Source of the DNA: Sediminibacterium sp.
GTDB lineage: Bacteria; Bacteroidota; Bacteroidia; Chitinophagales; Chitinophagaceae
Direction of reading: 5' to 3'
Assembly (NCBI RefSeq): GCF_019264485.1
Contig: NZ_JAHVAA010000007.1
Span: 124,001-188,000, forward strand
DNA length: 64,000 bases
The position numbers and the translations under genes were made by a program. Positions 1-9,303 of this stretch are shown here, piece by piece. The notes beneath the pieces were generated by a model that was not told the origin of the DNA, searched no databases, and worked only from the letters and a program-made list of their open reading frames with translations. Numbering within the stretch: the first letter of the stretch is position 1; every line of letters starts with the position of its first letter.

Positions 1-362
1 TAGGTTACGATAAAGTAGACTGTTACCTTGATGATGTTTTGTTACTCTCATATACCGAACCAAAAAAACTCATTGGTATAGCAGGTCGTGATAAAAAGAC
101 CGGCGACCTGATTGTGAAAATGGTAAATGGGAATGACGAAGCCATTGAAACTGAGATTGAACTTGAGGGTACTGTTGAAGCATCAGGTGCGTATAAGGCA
201 TACACCATTGCTTCAGGCGAAACTGCAGCAGAAAATTCATTTACTGAGCCAAAAAAATACATACCGGTTGCTACGGCAGGGAAAACTACAGGTGCTAAAA
301 AACTGGTTCATAGTTTCCCCAAATATTCTATCACCGTTTTACGGATACCCACAAAAAAATAA
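1..362 (+). CDS. Alpha-L-arabinofuranosidase (GH51-type), C-terminal part only
   Basis: The reading frame is already open at the window edge (first full codon at base 3) and ends at the TAA at 360-362, so only the last 119 or so residues are visible. The stretch LIGIAGRDKKTGDLIVKMVN, followed by a conserved run ending in PKYSITVLRIP, resembles the beta-sandwich C-terminal domain of GH51 arabinofuranosidases. The residues before it (KVDCYLDDVLLLSY) look like the end of the concanavalin-like insert seen in some Bacteroidota GH51 enzymes. The family removes alpha-L-arabinofuranosyl units from arabinans, arabinoxylans and glycoproteins. No catalytic residues lie inside the window, so activity cannot be judged. 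The stop overlaps the start of the next gene (TAATG), which indicates translational coupling with the peptidase downstream. Confidence 0.75.
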   Translation, partial: GYDKVDCYLDDVLLLSYTEPKKLIGIAGRDKKTGDLIVKMVNGNDEAIETEIELEGTVEASGAYKAYTIASGETAAENSFTEPKKYIPVATAGKTTGAKKLVHSFPKYSITVLRIPTKK

Positions 363-2659
363 TGATACAAATGAAAAGCTGGCTAATACTTACATTCTTA
401 TTTGCTGTAGCAAGTCAATTGCCGGCACAGCAAAAACCATTGCCATCCTACGCCCCTTCGCGTGATGAAATGCTGGCCAGGTATAAAACTGCCAATGACA
501 GAGACAGTCTGGCAAGGCGAACAGCATTTAAACTTACTGTAATGCCAAACTGGAGCGGACCTTCTGCTTTCTGGTACAGGAATGCTTTGCCTGATAGCCA
601 GTCTGAATATTTGTATGTTGATCCGGTAAAAAATGTAAAACGCCCTTTATTTGATGCAGTAAAAATGGCCTCAGCCATAACATTGGTACAGGGTAAAAAA
701 GCAACAGCTAATCGCTTACCTATCAGAAATGCCTATTTATATCCTGATGGGAAAAAAATAGCTGTTTCACTGGGAAGAATATTTTACGATGTGGATCTTT
801 CAACTTACAGTGTATCAAAAATTGATTCACTACCAGTCGATAAAACCGAATATCCTTCTTTAACACGTATGCCGGGTCGTTGGCAACGAAACAGGAATGC
901 AAGAACTTCTCCCGATAATCAATGGAATGTAGTGGTGAAGGAACACAATATTTATCTTGAGCCAACAGGAGGAGGTACTGCAGTTCAATACACAACCGAT
1001 GGAACACAGGCATTACCTTATGGTGATATTACCTGGTCGCCTGATGGTAAATACCTGGTGGCTTATAAAATAAAACGTGTGGTTGATAAGCCAGTATATT
1101 ATGTGCTTACATCTGTTCCCGGTACCACAAGGGGTGAAATGAAAGAACGTCCTTATAAACAACCCGGGGATGATTTTTCTACCTATGAAATGCACCTGAT
1201 TAAAGTAGCTGATAAATCTGTTGTGAAAGTAAAAACAGATATCATCGATTTCTTTGATGCACCGAAAATCAACTGGAACAAGGGAGACAATGATCACTTT
1301 ATGTTTGAAAGAGTAGATCGTGGTCACCAGCGGTTCAGGATCATAGAAGTAAATGCTGCCGATGGAAGTACGCGCAATATCGTAGACGAACAAACCAGCA
1401 CATTTATTTACGAGCAACGTATTTTTACTTATTATTTGCCAGAGACTGCAGAAGTGTTGTGGGTAACAGAAAAAGATGGCTGGAGACATATTTACCTGGT
1501 AGATGCCAAAAATGGTACTATCAAAAATCAAATCACGAAAGGCGAATGGGTAGTGAGAGCGATAGACAGTGTGGATGTGAAAAAAAGAGAGATATGGTTT
1601 CAGGCGAGTGGTATGAATAAAGGAGAAGACCCTTATTTTCTTCATTATTACCGCATTGGATTTGACGGGAAGAATATGGTTACACTAACGAAGCCGGGTT
1701 TTAATCACCGCATCACATGGTCGCCAGATAAACAATATTTTGTAGATACCTATTCTAGAGTTGATCAGGCACCGGTTTCTGTATTAGGTCGTGTAGCCGA
1801 TGGTAAACAGTTGATGGAACTAGAGAAAGCAGATATCAGTAAACATATAGCTGCAGGTTTCAGGTTACCCGAACCCTTTCATGCCAAAGGAAGAGATGGA
1901 GTAACAGATATATGGGGTATTATTTGTCGCCCTTCCAATTTTGATCCTAAAAAAAGGTATCCCATTATTGAAAATATTTATGCGGGTCCGCAGGATGCAT
2001 TTGTACCTAAATCATTTTCTGCTTTTGGTGAAATGCAAAGCATGGCTGAACTCGGATTTATCGTAGTTCAGATCGATGGTATGGGAACTGCCAACCGATC
2101 AAAAGCATTCCATGATGTATGCTGGAAAAACCTTGCTGATGCCGGTTTCCCGGATCGTATTGCCTGGATGCGTGCGGTGGCTGCCAAATACCCGCAGGCA
2201 GATACTACAAGGGTTGGTTTGTATGGCACATCAGCTGGAGGACAAAACTCACTGGGTGGTTTATTGTTTCATCCCAGCTGGTATAAGGCAGCAGTTTCGG
2301 CTTGCGGCTGTCATGATAACCGCGTCGATAAACAATGGTGGAATGAGCAGTGGATGGGCTACCCGATTGCTAAACATTACGATGAACAGTCAAATATTAC
2401 CAACGCACATAAACTGAAAGGGAAGCTTTTATTGATTGTAGGTGAAGCCGATACCAATGTTCCGCCAGAATCAACTTACCGTGTGGCTGATGCGCTGATT
2501 AAAGCGAGAAAGACATTCGACTTTTTAGCGGTTCCCGGTATGGGACACAGTGATGGAGGCCCTTATGGAAGAGCGAAAAAAAGAGATTTTTTTGTAAAAA
2601 GTTTATTGGGTGTTGATCCTCCAGATAGAAATGCAGATGAATTGTCGGCAGAAGAGTAA
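362..2659 (+). CDS. Secreted S9-family prolyl oligopeptidase / dipeptidyl peptidase IV-like serine peptidase
   Basis: The protein has 765 residues. A signal peptide (hydrophobic core LILTFLFAVASQLPA) starts at Met4 or Met1. A DPP-IV-type beta-propeller region follows to about residue 510, then an alpha/beta-hydrolase domain. The catalytic triad is readable: Ser624 in GTSAGG, Asp697 in GEADTNVPPE and His729 in GMGHSDGG, in the order and spacing typical of S9. The nucleophile elbow is GTSAGG rather than the GWSYGG of classic DPP-IV, so the exact cleavage preference is open. S9 enzymes usually cut after proline or similar residues in short peptides, which would suit proline- or hydroxyproline-rich substrates. 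The gene is coupled to the arabinofuranosidase upstream through TAATG. A long inverted repeat follows it. Confidence 0.88.
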   Translation: MIQMKSWLILTFLFAVASQLPAQQKPLPSYAPSRDEMLARYKTANDRDSLARRTAFKLTVMPNWSGPSAFWYRNALPDSQSEYLYVDPVKNVKRPLFDAVKMASAITLVQGKKATANRLPIRNAYLYPDGKKIAVSLGRIFYDVDLSTYSVSKIDSLPVDKTEYPSLTRMPGRWQRNRNARTSPDNQWNVVVKEHNIYLEPTGGGTAVQYTTDGTQALPYGDITWSPDGKYLVAYKIKRVVDKPVYYVLTSVPGTTRGEMKERPYKQPGDDFSTYEMHLIKVADKSVVKVKTDIIDFFDAPKINWNKGDNDHFMFERVDRGHQRFRIIEVNAADGSTRNIVDEQTSTFIYEQRIFTYYLPETAEVLWVTEKDGWRHIYLVDAKNGTIKNQITKGEWVVRAIDSVDVKKREIWFQASGMNKGEDPYFLHYYRIGFDGKNMVTLTKPGFNHRITWSPDKQYFVDTYSRVDQAPVSVLGRVADGKQLMELEKADISKHIAAGFRLPEPFHAKGRDGVTDIWGIICRPSNFDPKKRYPIIENIYAGPQDAFVPKSFSAFGEMQSMAELGFIVVQIDGMGTANRSKAFHDVCWKNLADAGFPDRIAWMRAVAAKYPQADTTRVGLYGTSAGGQNSLGGLLFHPSWYKAAVSACGCHDNRVDKQWWNEQWMGYPIAKHYDEQSNITNAHKLKGKLLLIVGEADTNVPPESTYRVADALIKARKTFDFLAVPGMGHSDGGPYGRAKKRDFFVKSLLGVDPPDRNADELSAEE

Positions 2660-2665
2660 GTTTTT

Positions 2666-2746
2666 AGCTGTTAGCCATTAGCTAATTTGCTCACGTAGCA
2701 AATTTTGACTTTAATTGAAAAAGCTAAAAGCTAATGGCTAACAGCT
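2666..2746. terminator. Long inverted repeat between convergent genes (bidirectional terminator candidate)
   Basis: Two perfect 18-bp complementary arms lie at 2666-2683 and 2729-2746. A smaller inverted pair around ATTTGC...GCAAAT sits between them. The repeat lies between the S9 peptidase and the convergent AraC gene, so it could end transcription from both sides. There is no clean T-run, so this is inferred from position and stem strength. Confidence 0.6.
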
Positions 2747-2831
2747 CCTCACCAAGCCCTCTTTTCTTAAAACCTGGGAAATGATAAGTGAAAGCAAAAA
2801 AATTATCTTTTTTCGAAATGATTTGCTTCGT

Positions 2832-3734
2832 TTATACAGTCGTATTTTCTTCGTAAGTGCTTCTGAAATAATCATCCACATATTCACTGGGCGATTTGCC
2901 GATAACAGTTTTGAATACACGGTTGAAATTGGTAACGGTATTAAAACCGCAGTTGTAGGCGATCGTAGAAATGCTAACACTATCACTGTCGCCTGTGGTT
3001 AATTTTTTACAGGCTTCATTGATGCGTACTTCATTGAGAAAGGAAACAAAAGTGTGGAGTGTTCTTTTTTTGAAGTAACGGCAGAAAGCCTGAGGTGTCA
3101 TATGCGCCTGTTGTGCAACGTCTTCAAGTGTAATGCTCTTGGCATAATTGGCCATGATATAATGGTAAATATGACTCAGCCTGATACCATCGTGTTCACT
3201 AACCGTAGTAAGGTTGGATATACTCGACAATTCTTTTAGCTTCTGGATGGAAGTAAATTTTTTGAGCAGGTCGATAAAAGCAATCATCTGATCGGTATTG
3301 TTACTTTTACTTACCTGTTGTATTTTATGTGATATATCAGAGATCTGTTCTGAGGGAACTATAAAACCGTTGTTGTGCTTTTGTAAAAAAGTCTGAATAT
3401 GTTTCATTTCAGCCAGGTCGAATAGAGAGGCCAGCTTGCCGTTTGGATTGAAATGGATGGTTATGGCCTGTACTTTTCTTTTGCTTTTAGGTGAAAAATA
3501 CATGGGGTCGCTTTTAAAAACATGTGGTTGGTTGGCGCCGAGGTAATAAATTTCATTAGGACCAAACGGATACATATTATTATCCACCACGAGTGTTCCT
3601 TCTCCTTTCTGAATCCAGGTAAGCTGAATTTCATCATGTCTGTGCAAATGCGGATAAAAATAGGGCAGCAGGTCATGTTGTACGATGATGTTTTTATCAC
3701 CGGGAACGGGTATGGTAAACTGTAAAACTTTCAT
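2832..3734 (-). CDS. AraC-family transcriptional regulator with cupin-like sensor domain
   Basis: The protein has 300 residues. The N-terminal half (roughly 1-150) looks like an AraC arm/cupin domain, with histidine-rich strands (YFYPHLHRHDEIQLTW) and the conserved YYLGANQPH turn. The C-terminal ~100 residues form the double helix-turn-helix module: ITLEDVAQQAHMTPQAFCRYFKK, then VSISTIAYNCGFNTVTNFNRVFK and the closing GKSPSEY. Members of this layout usually sense a sugar or small carbon source and activate a neighbouring catabolic operon. It is transcribed divergently from the hydroxyproline operon across a 740-bp gap that holds repeated ACAG(G)TTAAAAT-like words. It is therefore the best local candidate for the regulator of that operon; the inducer is unknown. 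Confidence 0.9.
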   Translation of the reverse strand: MKVLQFTIPVPGDKNIIVQHDLLPYFYPHLHRHDEIQLTWIQKGEGTLVVDNNMYPFGPNEIYYLGANQPHVFKSDPMYFSPKSKRKVQAITIHFNPNGKLASLFDLAEMKHIQTFLQKHNNGFIVPSEQISDISHKIQQVSKSNNTDQMIAFIDLLKKFTSIQKLKELSSISNLTTVSEHDGIRLSHIYHYIMANYAKSITLEDVAQQAHMTPQAFCRYFKKRTLHTFVSFLNEVRINEACKKLTTGDSDSVSISTIAYNCGFNTVTNFNRVFKTVIGKSPSEYVDDYFRSTYEENTTV

Positions 3735-4476
3735 TGATCGGGTTTATAATAATCCAGAGAACAATTGTAACCAATATTATCTCTATTAGGAGGTTCTGTA
3801 CCTATAGACAGTTAAGATATTAGATGTGCTGCTTAATTTTCACATTTAAGAAACCTGTATTTGTATGACAGGTTAAAATTCTTGAAAAAAGAGATAATTT
3901 ATATGGTTGACCCTGAAACCAATACTGGTATATTTAGTGTCAAAATAACGTTTATTTTTTTATATTTGAAAAAGCAACGCAGAGGAAGCTGACGACTCTT
4001 TTAAAAAGAATTAAAATCGTCATTTAAAAAGATAGGTAAGCTCCCTTTTTGGGCGAAAACGCTTATGGAGGCAGCATTTTATAGTAAAACAGGGAGCATA
4101 AAATGAAAATTGCAGGTGCAGTATTCTCAAAACTTTATCTAACACTGTAAGAACAGGTTAAATTATTGGATGAGACTTTAAAAGCGTATAAAAATAGAGG
4201 GAGCAGTTAAAATGAGGCAAGGAGTACGGAAATCGTTTATGAATAGTATATATATTAGTAGGTGTACAGATAATTGCCTTCTAATGTATAATAACTAAAG
4301 CTGATCGTTTCATTGTGTTCAATTGATAATGTGTTGTTATTAAGTGATGGAAAGAGAAAACTAACCCCTATAGTATAAGAACTAGCAAAAACAGTTAAAA
4401 TCGGTATAGAATTTATTAATACATAAAAACAGGTACCCTGAAGTTCCTGTTAGTTTTGACTCATAAATTATTTAGT
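3735..4476. promoter_or_regulatory. 740-bp divergent regulatory region with repeated ACAG(G)TTAAAAT-like words
   Basis: No convincing gene is seen. Five direct copies of a word close to ACAG(G)TTAA(A/G)AT occur at about 3808, 3868, 4153, 4203 and 4391. A small hairpin (AACCTGT...ACAGGTT) lies at 3851-3874. A TATATTTG element at 3961-3968 and a TAGTTTTG element at 4451-4458 match the Bacteroidota -7 consensus TAnnTTTG. The repeated words are plausible operators for the adjacent AraC protein, but in AT-rich DNA some may be chance. Confidence 0.5.
4451..4458 (+). promoter_or_regulatory. Predicted -7 promoter element of the hydroxyproline operon
   Basis: TAGTTTTG matches TAnnTTTG exactly and ends 18 bases before the ATG at 4477. 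Transcription would start near 4465, giving a short leader. The element overlaps the in-frame TTG at 4456, which argues against that TTG as the start codon. No clear -33 TTTG is visible, as expected if an activator is needed. Confidence 0.5.
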
Positions 4477-5421
4477 ATGGCTAATATAACATGGAAGGGT
4501 GTTTATCCTGCACTCCTTACTCCATTTAAAGCAGATGATTCTGTAGATTTCGATGTATATAAAACCAACTTACAGGCCCAGATGGATGCGGGTGTTGATG
4601 GTATTATCCTTGGCGGTTCTTTAGGAGAAGCCAGCTCTTTATCTAATGAAGAAAAAAGAGATCTGTTGTTTTATTCCAAGGAGATCGTACCGCAGGATTT
4701 TCCTGTGATTATCAATATCGCTGAACAGACTACCAAAGCGGCTATACAGCTAGCACAGGATTCACAAAAGAATGGTGCCGATGGGCTGATGTTATTGCCA
4801 CCCATGCGTTACAACGCAGACAGCAAAGAAACACTGGAATATTTTAAAGCCGTTGCTACTGCTACATCATTGCCTATCATGATCTACAATAATCCTGTTG
4901 ATTATAAGATTATGGTAACACTCGATATGTTTGAAGCCATGGTTCCCTACAAAAATATCCAGGCGGTTAAAGAATCAACCCGCGATGTGTCGAATGTAAT
5001 ACGTATGCATAACCGTTTTGGAAGCCGTTTCAGCGTATTAACAGGTGTTGATCCGCTGGCCATGGAAAGCTTATGTGTAGGTGCCGACGGATGGGTTGCC
5101 GGACTGGTTGATGCGTTTCCTGCTGAAACCGTAGCCATCTATCGCCTGGTAAAAGCAGGTATGATTGATGAGGCTTTAAAAATTTATAGCTGGTTCCTGC
5201 CTGTACTAGAATTGGATATTCATCCGAAACTGGTTCAGTATATTAAACTGGCTGCACAACATACCGGTATTGGTACTGCAAATGTAAGGGCGCCACGTTT
5301 ACCGCTGGAAGGCGAAGAGCTAAAAGCAGTTACTGCTGTTATCGAAAAAGCATTGGCAACACGTCCGGTATTGCCAGATTATTTGAACCTGAAAAATAAG
5401 AAGGATGCTGCATGGGCATAA
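4477..5421 (+). CDS. DapA/DHDPS-family lyase, likely 1-pyrroline-4-hydroxy-2-carboxylate deaminase
   Basis: The protein has 314 residues from the ATG at 4477, chosen over an upstream TTG that lies in the predicted promoter. It is a DapA-superfamily TIM barrel: the GGSLGEASSLSNEEK block, Tyr137 in MIYNNPVDY and the Schiff-base Lys165 in QAVKES are all present. In hydroxyproline catabolism a DapA-family enzyme removes water and ammonia from the pyrroline product to give 2-oxoglutarate semialdehyde. The next gene is an aldehyde dehydrogenase, followed by a hydroxyproline epimerase and an FAD oxidase, which makes that role far more likely than lysine biosynthesis or sialate/KDG aldolase activity. 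The assignment is by context; substrate residues were not compared. Its end overlaps the next gene by 17 bp. Confidence 0.82.
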   Translation: MANITWKGVYPALLTPFKADDSVDFDVYKTNLQAQMDAGVDGIILGGSLGEASSLSNEEKRDLLFYSKEIVPQDFPVIINIAEQTTKAAIQLAQDSQKNGADGLMLLPPMRYNADSKETLEYFKAVATATSLPIMIYNNPVDYKIMVTLDMFEAMVPYKNIQAVKESTRDVSNVIRMHNRFGSRFSVLTGVDPLAMESLCVGADGWVAGLVDAFPAETVAIYRLVKAGMIDEALKIYSWFLPVLELDIHPKLVQYIKLAAQHTGIGTANVRAPRLPLEGEELKAVTAVIEKALATRPVLPDYLNLKNKKDAAWA

Positions 5422-6994
5422 TGTAATTGGATTTGATACAACAAAAAAAGGGACTGAAACATTTCAATCGTTCAGTACCCTTCAGGGAGAAATTCTTCCC
5501 GAATTGTTTCATATTGCAACAGATGAAGAAATCAAAGCAGCTATCGCAAAAGCGGTAGCTGCTTTTGATATTTACAGTAAAACCAGTTTTCAGCAACGCG
5601 CAACTTTCCTGGAAGCGATTGCTGAAGAAATTTTACTGATCGGCGATCCTCTGCTCGAACGTACCAATCTTGAAACTGGTTTACCCCTTGCAAGATTAAC
5701 AGGTGAAAGAGACAGAACCATGAACCAATTAAAGCTCTTTGCTGCTTTACTTCGTGAAGGCTCATGGGCCGATGCTGTTATTGATACGGCTTTGCCCGAT
5801 CGTAAACCTTTACCAAGATCAGACCTGCGCAGGATATTACAACCTGTTGGTCCGGTAGTAGTTTTTGCTGCAAGCAATTTTCCATTTGCATTTTCTACGG
5901 CAGGTGGCGATACAGCTTCAGCACTGGCTTCAGGTTGCCCTGTAATTGTAAAAGCACACAGCTCACATGCAGGCACCAATGAATTCATGGCATCAGCCAT
6001 ACAGGCCGCCGCAAAAAAAACAGGAATGCCTGATGGAGTCTTTTCTTCACTGAATGGAGAAGGGGCTACACTCGGACAAAAACTCGCACTTGAACCGGCA
6101 ATAAAAGCTATTGGTTTTACAGGTTCATACCGCGCAGGTATGGCATTGTATGCTACCGTAACACAAAAAAGAAAAGAGCCCATACCATTATATGCTGAAA
6201 TGAGCAGCATCAATCCGGTAGTATTATTACCTGAAACACTGGCTGCCAGAACAAGTGAAACAGCCGCTGCCATTGCAGGTTCAATGACATTAGGTGTGGG
6301 GCAGTTTTGTACCAACCCCGGATTGTTATTTGTAATCAAATCACGCACGACAGATGCTTTTACAGAATCGCTCGTTGCTGCTTTGTCAAGTGCCGCATCA
6401 GGAACCATGCTGAACAAAGCGATCTGCAAAAGCTATTATAATGACCGTAACAAAACGGCTCAGGCAAAAGGTGTAACGCAATTATATTCTGGTGAAGACA
6501 TGTCTTCATCATTCAAAGCAAGTCCTGCATTGTTATCTGTTTCGGCAACAGACTTCATGGCAGATGTTTCTTTGCAGGATGAAGTCTTTGGCCCATGTTC
6601 TATGCTGGTTATCTGCGATGATAAAACACAGCTGGAAGCAGCACTGAAAACCCTGCACGGACAATTAACCGGTTCTGTATTTGGCAACACCGAAGAGTTA
6701 ACAGCATATACCTCTACGATCGATATTTTACAGCAGAAGGTAGGAAGACTCATCTTCAATAATGTACCAACAGGCGTGGAAGTATGTCATGCCATGGTAC
6801 ATGGAGGTCCTTTCCCTTCCACAACTGATGCAAGAACCACTTCTGTAGGAACAGAAGCAATCAGGAGATTTGTACGGCCTGTCTGTTACCAGGATTGCCC
6901 GCAACAACTATTACCTGTTTACTTACAGAACGAAAATGAAGCTGGCATCATGCGTAAAGTAAACGGCGCATTTACCAGAGAACCGATTGTTTAG
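5405..6994 (+). CDS. Aldehyde dehydrogenase, likely 2-oxoglutarate semialdehyde (2,5-dioxovalerate) dehydrogenase
   Basis: The protein has 529 residues and starts inside the preceding gene; AAGAAGG lies just before the ATG. It is of the aldehyde dehydrogenase superfamily, with the catalytic Cys302 in GQFCTNPG and general-base Glu265 in YAEMSSINP. The SSINPVVLLPE and GHAMVHGGPFPSTTD-like blocks (here CHAMVHGGPFPSTTD) are characteristic of the 2,5-dioxovalerate dehydrogenase branch. It would oxidise 2-oxoglutarate semialdehyde with NAD(P)+ to 2-oxoglutarate, feeding the TCA cycle. The same enzyme type also ends pentose and uronate routes, such as the non-phosphorylating L-arabinose pathway, so it might serve both sugar and hydroxyproline breakdown. 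Here the neighbours are hydroxyproline genes. Confidence 0.87.
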   Translation: MLHGHNVIGFDTTKKGTETFQSFSTLQGEILPELFHIATDEEIKAAIAKAVAAFDIYSKTSFQQRATFLEAIAEEILLIGDPLLERTNLETGLPLARLTGERDRTMNQLKLFAALLREGSWADAVIDTALPDRKPLPRSDLRRILQPVGPVVVFAASNFPFAFSTAGGDTASALASGCPVIVKAHSSHAGTNEFMASAIQAAAKKTGMPDGVFSSLNGEGATLGQKLALEPAIKAIGFTGSYRAGMALYATVTQKRKEPIPLYAEMSSINPVVLLPETLAARTSETAAAIAGSMTLGVGQFCTNPGLLFVIKSRTTDAFTESLVAALSSAASGTMLNKAICKSYYNDRNKTAQAKGVTQLYSGEDMSSSFKASPALLSVSATDFMADVSLQDEVFGPCSMLVICDDKTQLEAALKTLHGQLTGSVFGNTEELTAYTSTIDILQQKVGRLIFNNVPTGVEVCHAMVHGGPFPSTTDARTTSVGTEAIRRFVRPVCYQDCPQQLLPVYLQNENEAGIMRKVNGAFTREPIV

Positions 6995-7015
6995 TTTTTG
7001 AATTGATTATTACCG

Positions 7016-8017
7016 ATGGCACATAAAAAATTTTTCTGCATAGATGCTCACACCTGTGGTAACCCTGTTCGTTTGGTTGCTGGTGGCGGACCATTACTGG
7101 AAGGTAATTCCATGATGGAAAGAAGATTGCATTTTCTGGCAGAATACGACTGGATCAGGAAAGGGTTGATGTTTGAACCAAGAGGCCACGACATGATGAG
7201 CGGAAGCATTCTTTATCCGCCACTCGATCCACAAAATGATATTGGCGTATTGTTTATTGAAACCAGCGGCTGTTTACCCATGTGTGGTCACGGAACCATT
7301 GGAACCATTACCATTGCCATTGAAGAAGGTCTCGTTATTCCGAAACAACCCGGTCAGTTAAGAATTGAAACACCTGCGGGGTTAGTGCTCATTGAGTACA
7401 AGCAGGAAGGCAAAAAAGTAAAGTCGGTAAAATTGACGAATGTACCTGCCTTCCTTTACGCAGCTGATCTTGAAGTGGAATGCCCTGATCTGGGTATGAT
7501 TAAAGTTGATGTAGCTTACGGTGGAAATTTTTATGCCATTGTAGATCCGCAAACCAATTTTACCGGAATTGAAAATCATACAGCCGATCAACTGATTTCA
7601 TGGAGCCGTGTTTGCAGGCAAAGACTCAATGAGCAATATTCATTTATTCATCCTGAAAATGAAAACATCAAAGGGTTAAGTCATTTGTTGTGGACGGGTA
7701 AAACAGTATCGCCATCATCTACTGCAAGAAATGCTGTTTTTTATGGTGACAAAGCCATCGACCGATCTCCCTGCGGAACAGGAACATCTGCAAGAATGGC
7801 GCAATGGTATGCAAAAGGAAAGTTGAAGAAGGGAGATGAGTTTATACATGAAAGTATTATTGGCTCAACATTTACCGGAAGAATTGAAGCAGAGACAACC
7901 GTAAATGGTAAGCCTGCTATTGTTCCCAGTATTGAAGGCTGGGCCATTGTTACAGGATACAACACAATTATTATAGACGATGAAGACCCATATGCACATG
8001 GGTTCCAGGTTATTTGA
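7016..8017 (+). CDS. 4-hydroxyproline epimerase (proline racemase family)
   Basis: The protein has 333 residues and is of the proline racemase fold. Both catalytic cysteines are present: Cys90 in MCGHGTIG and Cys253 in SPCGTGTSA. This separates it from trans-3-hydroxyproline dehydratases, which carry Thr in place of the second Cys. In family terms it converts trans-4-hydroxy-L-proline to cis-4-hydroxy-D-proline, the entry step of the epimerase route. Proline racemase activity cannot be excluded from sequence alone, but the neighbouring D-amino-acid oxidase, DapA-family deaminase and semialdehyde dehydrogenase complete the hydroxyproline pathway. It lies 21 bp after the dehydrogenase and 18 bp before the oxidase. 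Both gaps carry the word TTTTGAATTGATT. Confidence 0.9.
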   Translation: MAHKKFFCIDAHTCGNPVRLVAGGGPLLEGNSMMERRLHFLAEYDWIRKGLMFEPRGHDMMSGSILYPPLDPQNDIGVLFIETSGCLPMCGHGTIGTITIAIEEGLVIPKQPGQLRIETPAGLVLIEYKQEGKKVKSVKLTNVPAFLYAADLEVECPDLGMIKVDVAYGGNFYAIVDPQTNFTGIENHTADQLISWSRVCRQRLNEQYSFIHPENENIKGLSHLLWTGKTVSPSSTARNAVFYGDKAIDRSPCGTGTSARMAQWYAKGKLKKGDEFIHESIIGSTFTGRIEAETTVNGKPAIVPSIEGWAIVTGYNTIIIDDEDPYAHGFQVI

Positions 8018-8035
8018 TTTTGAATTGATTGAATT

Positions 8036-9280
8036 ATGAAGGCAGTTATTATAGGTGGAGGTATTATTGGTTTAAGTTCGGCTTACTACCTGGTACAGGA
8101 TGGGTGGGATGTAACTGTTATTGACAAAACAGACCTTACTGATAGTTGTTCATATGGTAATTTGGGTATGATTGTACCCAGTCATTTTGTACCACTCGCA
8201 GCTCCGGGAATTGTAGCACAAGGTATCAGGTGGATGTTTAATTCAAAAAGCCCTTTTTATGTAAAGCCATCGCTCAGTGGTCAATTGATCAACTGGGGAT
8301 TGAAGTTTATCAAATCTGCGAATGACGCAAACGTAAAAAAATCTGCACGTCCATTAACTGATATAAACCTGCTAAGCAAAAAACTGTACGAAGACCTGAG
8401 CGCTCAACCTGGTTTTGATTTCGCTTTTGAAAAAAAGGGAATCATCATGTATTATAAAACAGAAAAAGTAGGGGAAGAAGAAATTCATATGGCTGAAACA
8501 GCCAGGGGTATGGGGCTTGATGTAGAAGCACTTTCTGCAGAACAGGCGCAGGCATTGGAGCCGCATATAAAACTGGATGTGCTGGGAGCGGTTCATTATC
8601 GTTGTGATGCACATCTCTATCCCAATAAACTCAATGAACAACTGATTCAATACCTGAAACAGAAAGGCGTTCGTTTTATTGTCGGGAAACCCGTAAAACA
8701 AATCAATAGAAAGGCAAATAAAATTATTTCGGTACAGGCTGGTGATCAGTTGATTGATGGAGATGTATTTGTAATGGCCGCTGGCTCATGGATGCCTGCT
8801 TTACTACAAATGGCAGGTTTACAATTACCATTAATGCCAGGTAAGGGATACTCGTTTACACATAAGAATACAAGTAACAGGTTACAGGTGCCCTCCATTT
8901 TATGCGAAGCTCGTGTAGCAATTACGCCAATGGGTAACGATTTGCGCTTTGGAGGTACCATGGAAATAGGTCCGATCAATGATAAGGTAAACATGAGTCG
9001 TGTACAGGGAATAGTTGAATCGGTACCTGCATACCTTCCGGGTCTTTCCATTGAAATGCCAAAACAGGAAGAAGTGTGGTATGGTTTCAGACCCTGTTCG
9101 CCAGATGGGTTGCCTTATATAGGGTATGGACATAAATATGATAATATGTTGTACGCAGGAGGTCATGCTATGATGGGATTAAGTCTTGGACCCGCAACCG
9201 GTAAACTGATTGCAGAACTCGCCTCTCAAAAATCTACTACGATTGATATAAAAGCATTCAACCCAACACGGTTCGATTAA
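8036..9280 (+). CDS. FAD-dependent D-amino-acid dehydrogenase/oxidase (DadA-like), likely cis-4-hydroxy-D-proline specific
   Basis: The protein has 414 residues. It opens with a dinucleotide-binding motif (AVIIGGGIIGLSSAYYL) ending at an acidic residue (VIDK), the FAD ADP-binding fold. The C-terminal part has the DAO-type block GFRPCSPDGLPYIG and the closing GHAMMGLSLGPATGK. The fold matches glycine/D-amino-acid oxidases and DadA dehydrogenases. As the third hydroxyproline enzyme it would oxidise cis-4-hydroxy-D-proline to 1-pyrroline-4-hydroxy-2-carboxylate. Whether electrons go to oxygen or to a respiratory carrier cannot be told from sequence. The heptahaem cytochrome gene later in the same operon is a possible but unproven partner. 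Confidence 0.85.
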   Translation: MKAVIIGGGIIGLSSAYYLVQDGWDVTVIDKTDLTDSCSYGNLGMIVPSHFVPLAAPGIVAQGIRWMFNSKSPFYVKPSLSGQLINWGLKFIKSANDANVKKSARPLTDINLLSKKLYEDLSAQPGFDFAFEKKGIIMYYKTEKVGEEEIHMAETARGMGLDVEALSAEQAQALEPHIKLDVLGAVHYRCDAHLYPNKLNEQLIQYLKQKGVRFIVGKPVKQINRKANKIISVQAGDQLIDGDVFVMAAGSWMPALLQMAGLQLPLMPGKGYSFTHKNTSNRLQVPSILCEARVAITPMGNDLRFGGTMEIGPINDKVNMSRVQGIVESVPAYLPGLSIEMPKQEEVWYGFRPCSPDGLPYIGYGHKYDNMLYAGGHAMMGLSLGPATGKLIAELASQKSTTIDIKAFNPTRFD

Positions 9281-9303
9281 TTGTCAACACCCAAAACTGC
9301 TAT

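Noticed and set aside
4456..4476. TTG start that would add seven residues to the DapA-family enzyme.
   Set aside because: It lies within a good -7 promoter element, and the family normally begins at the ATG at 4477.
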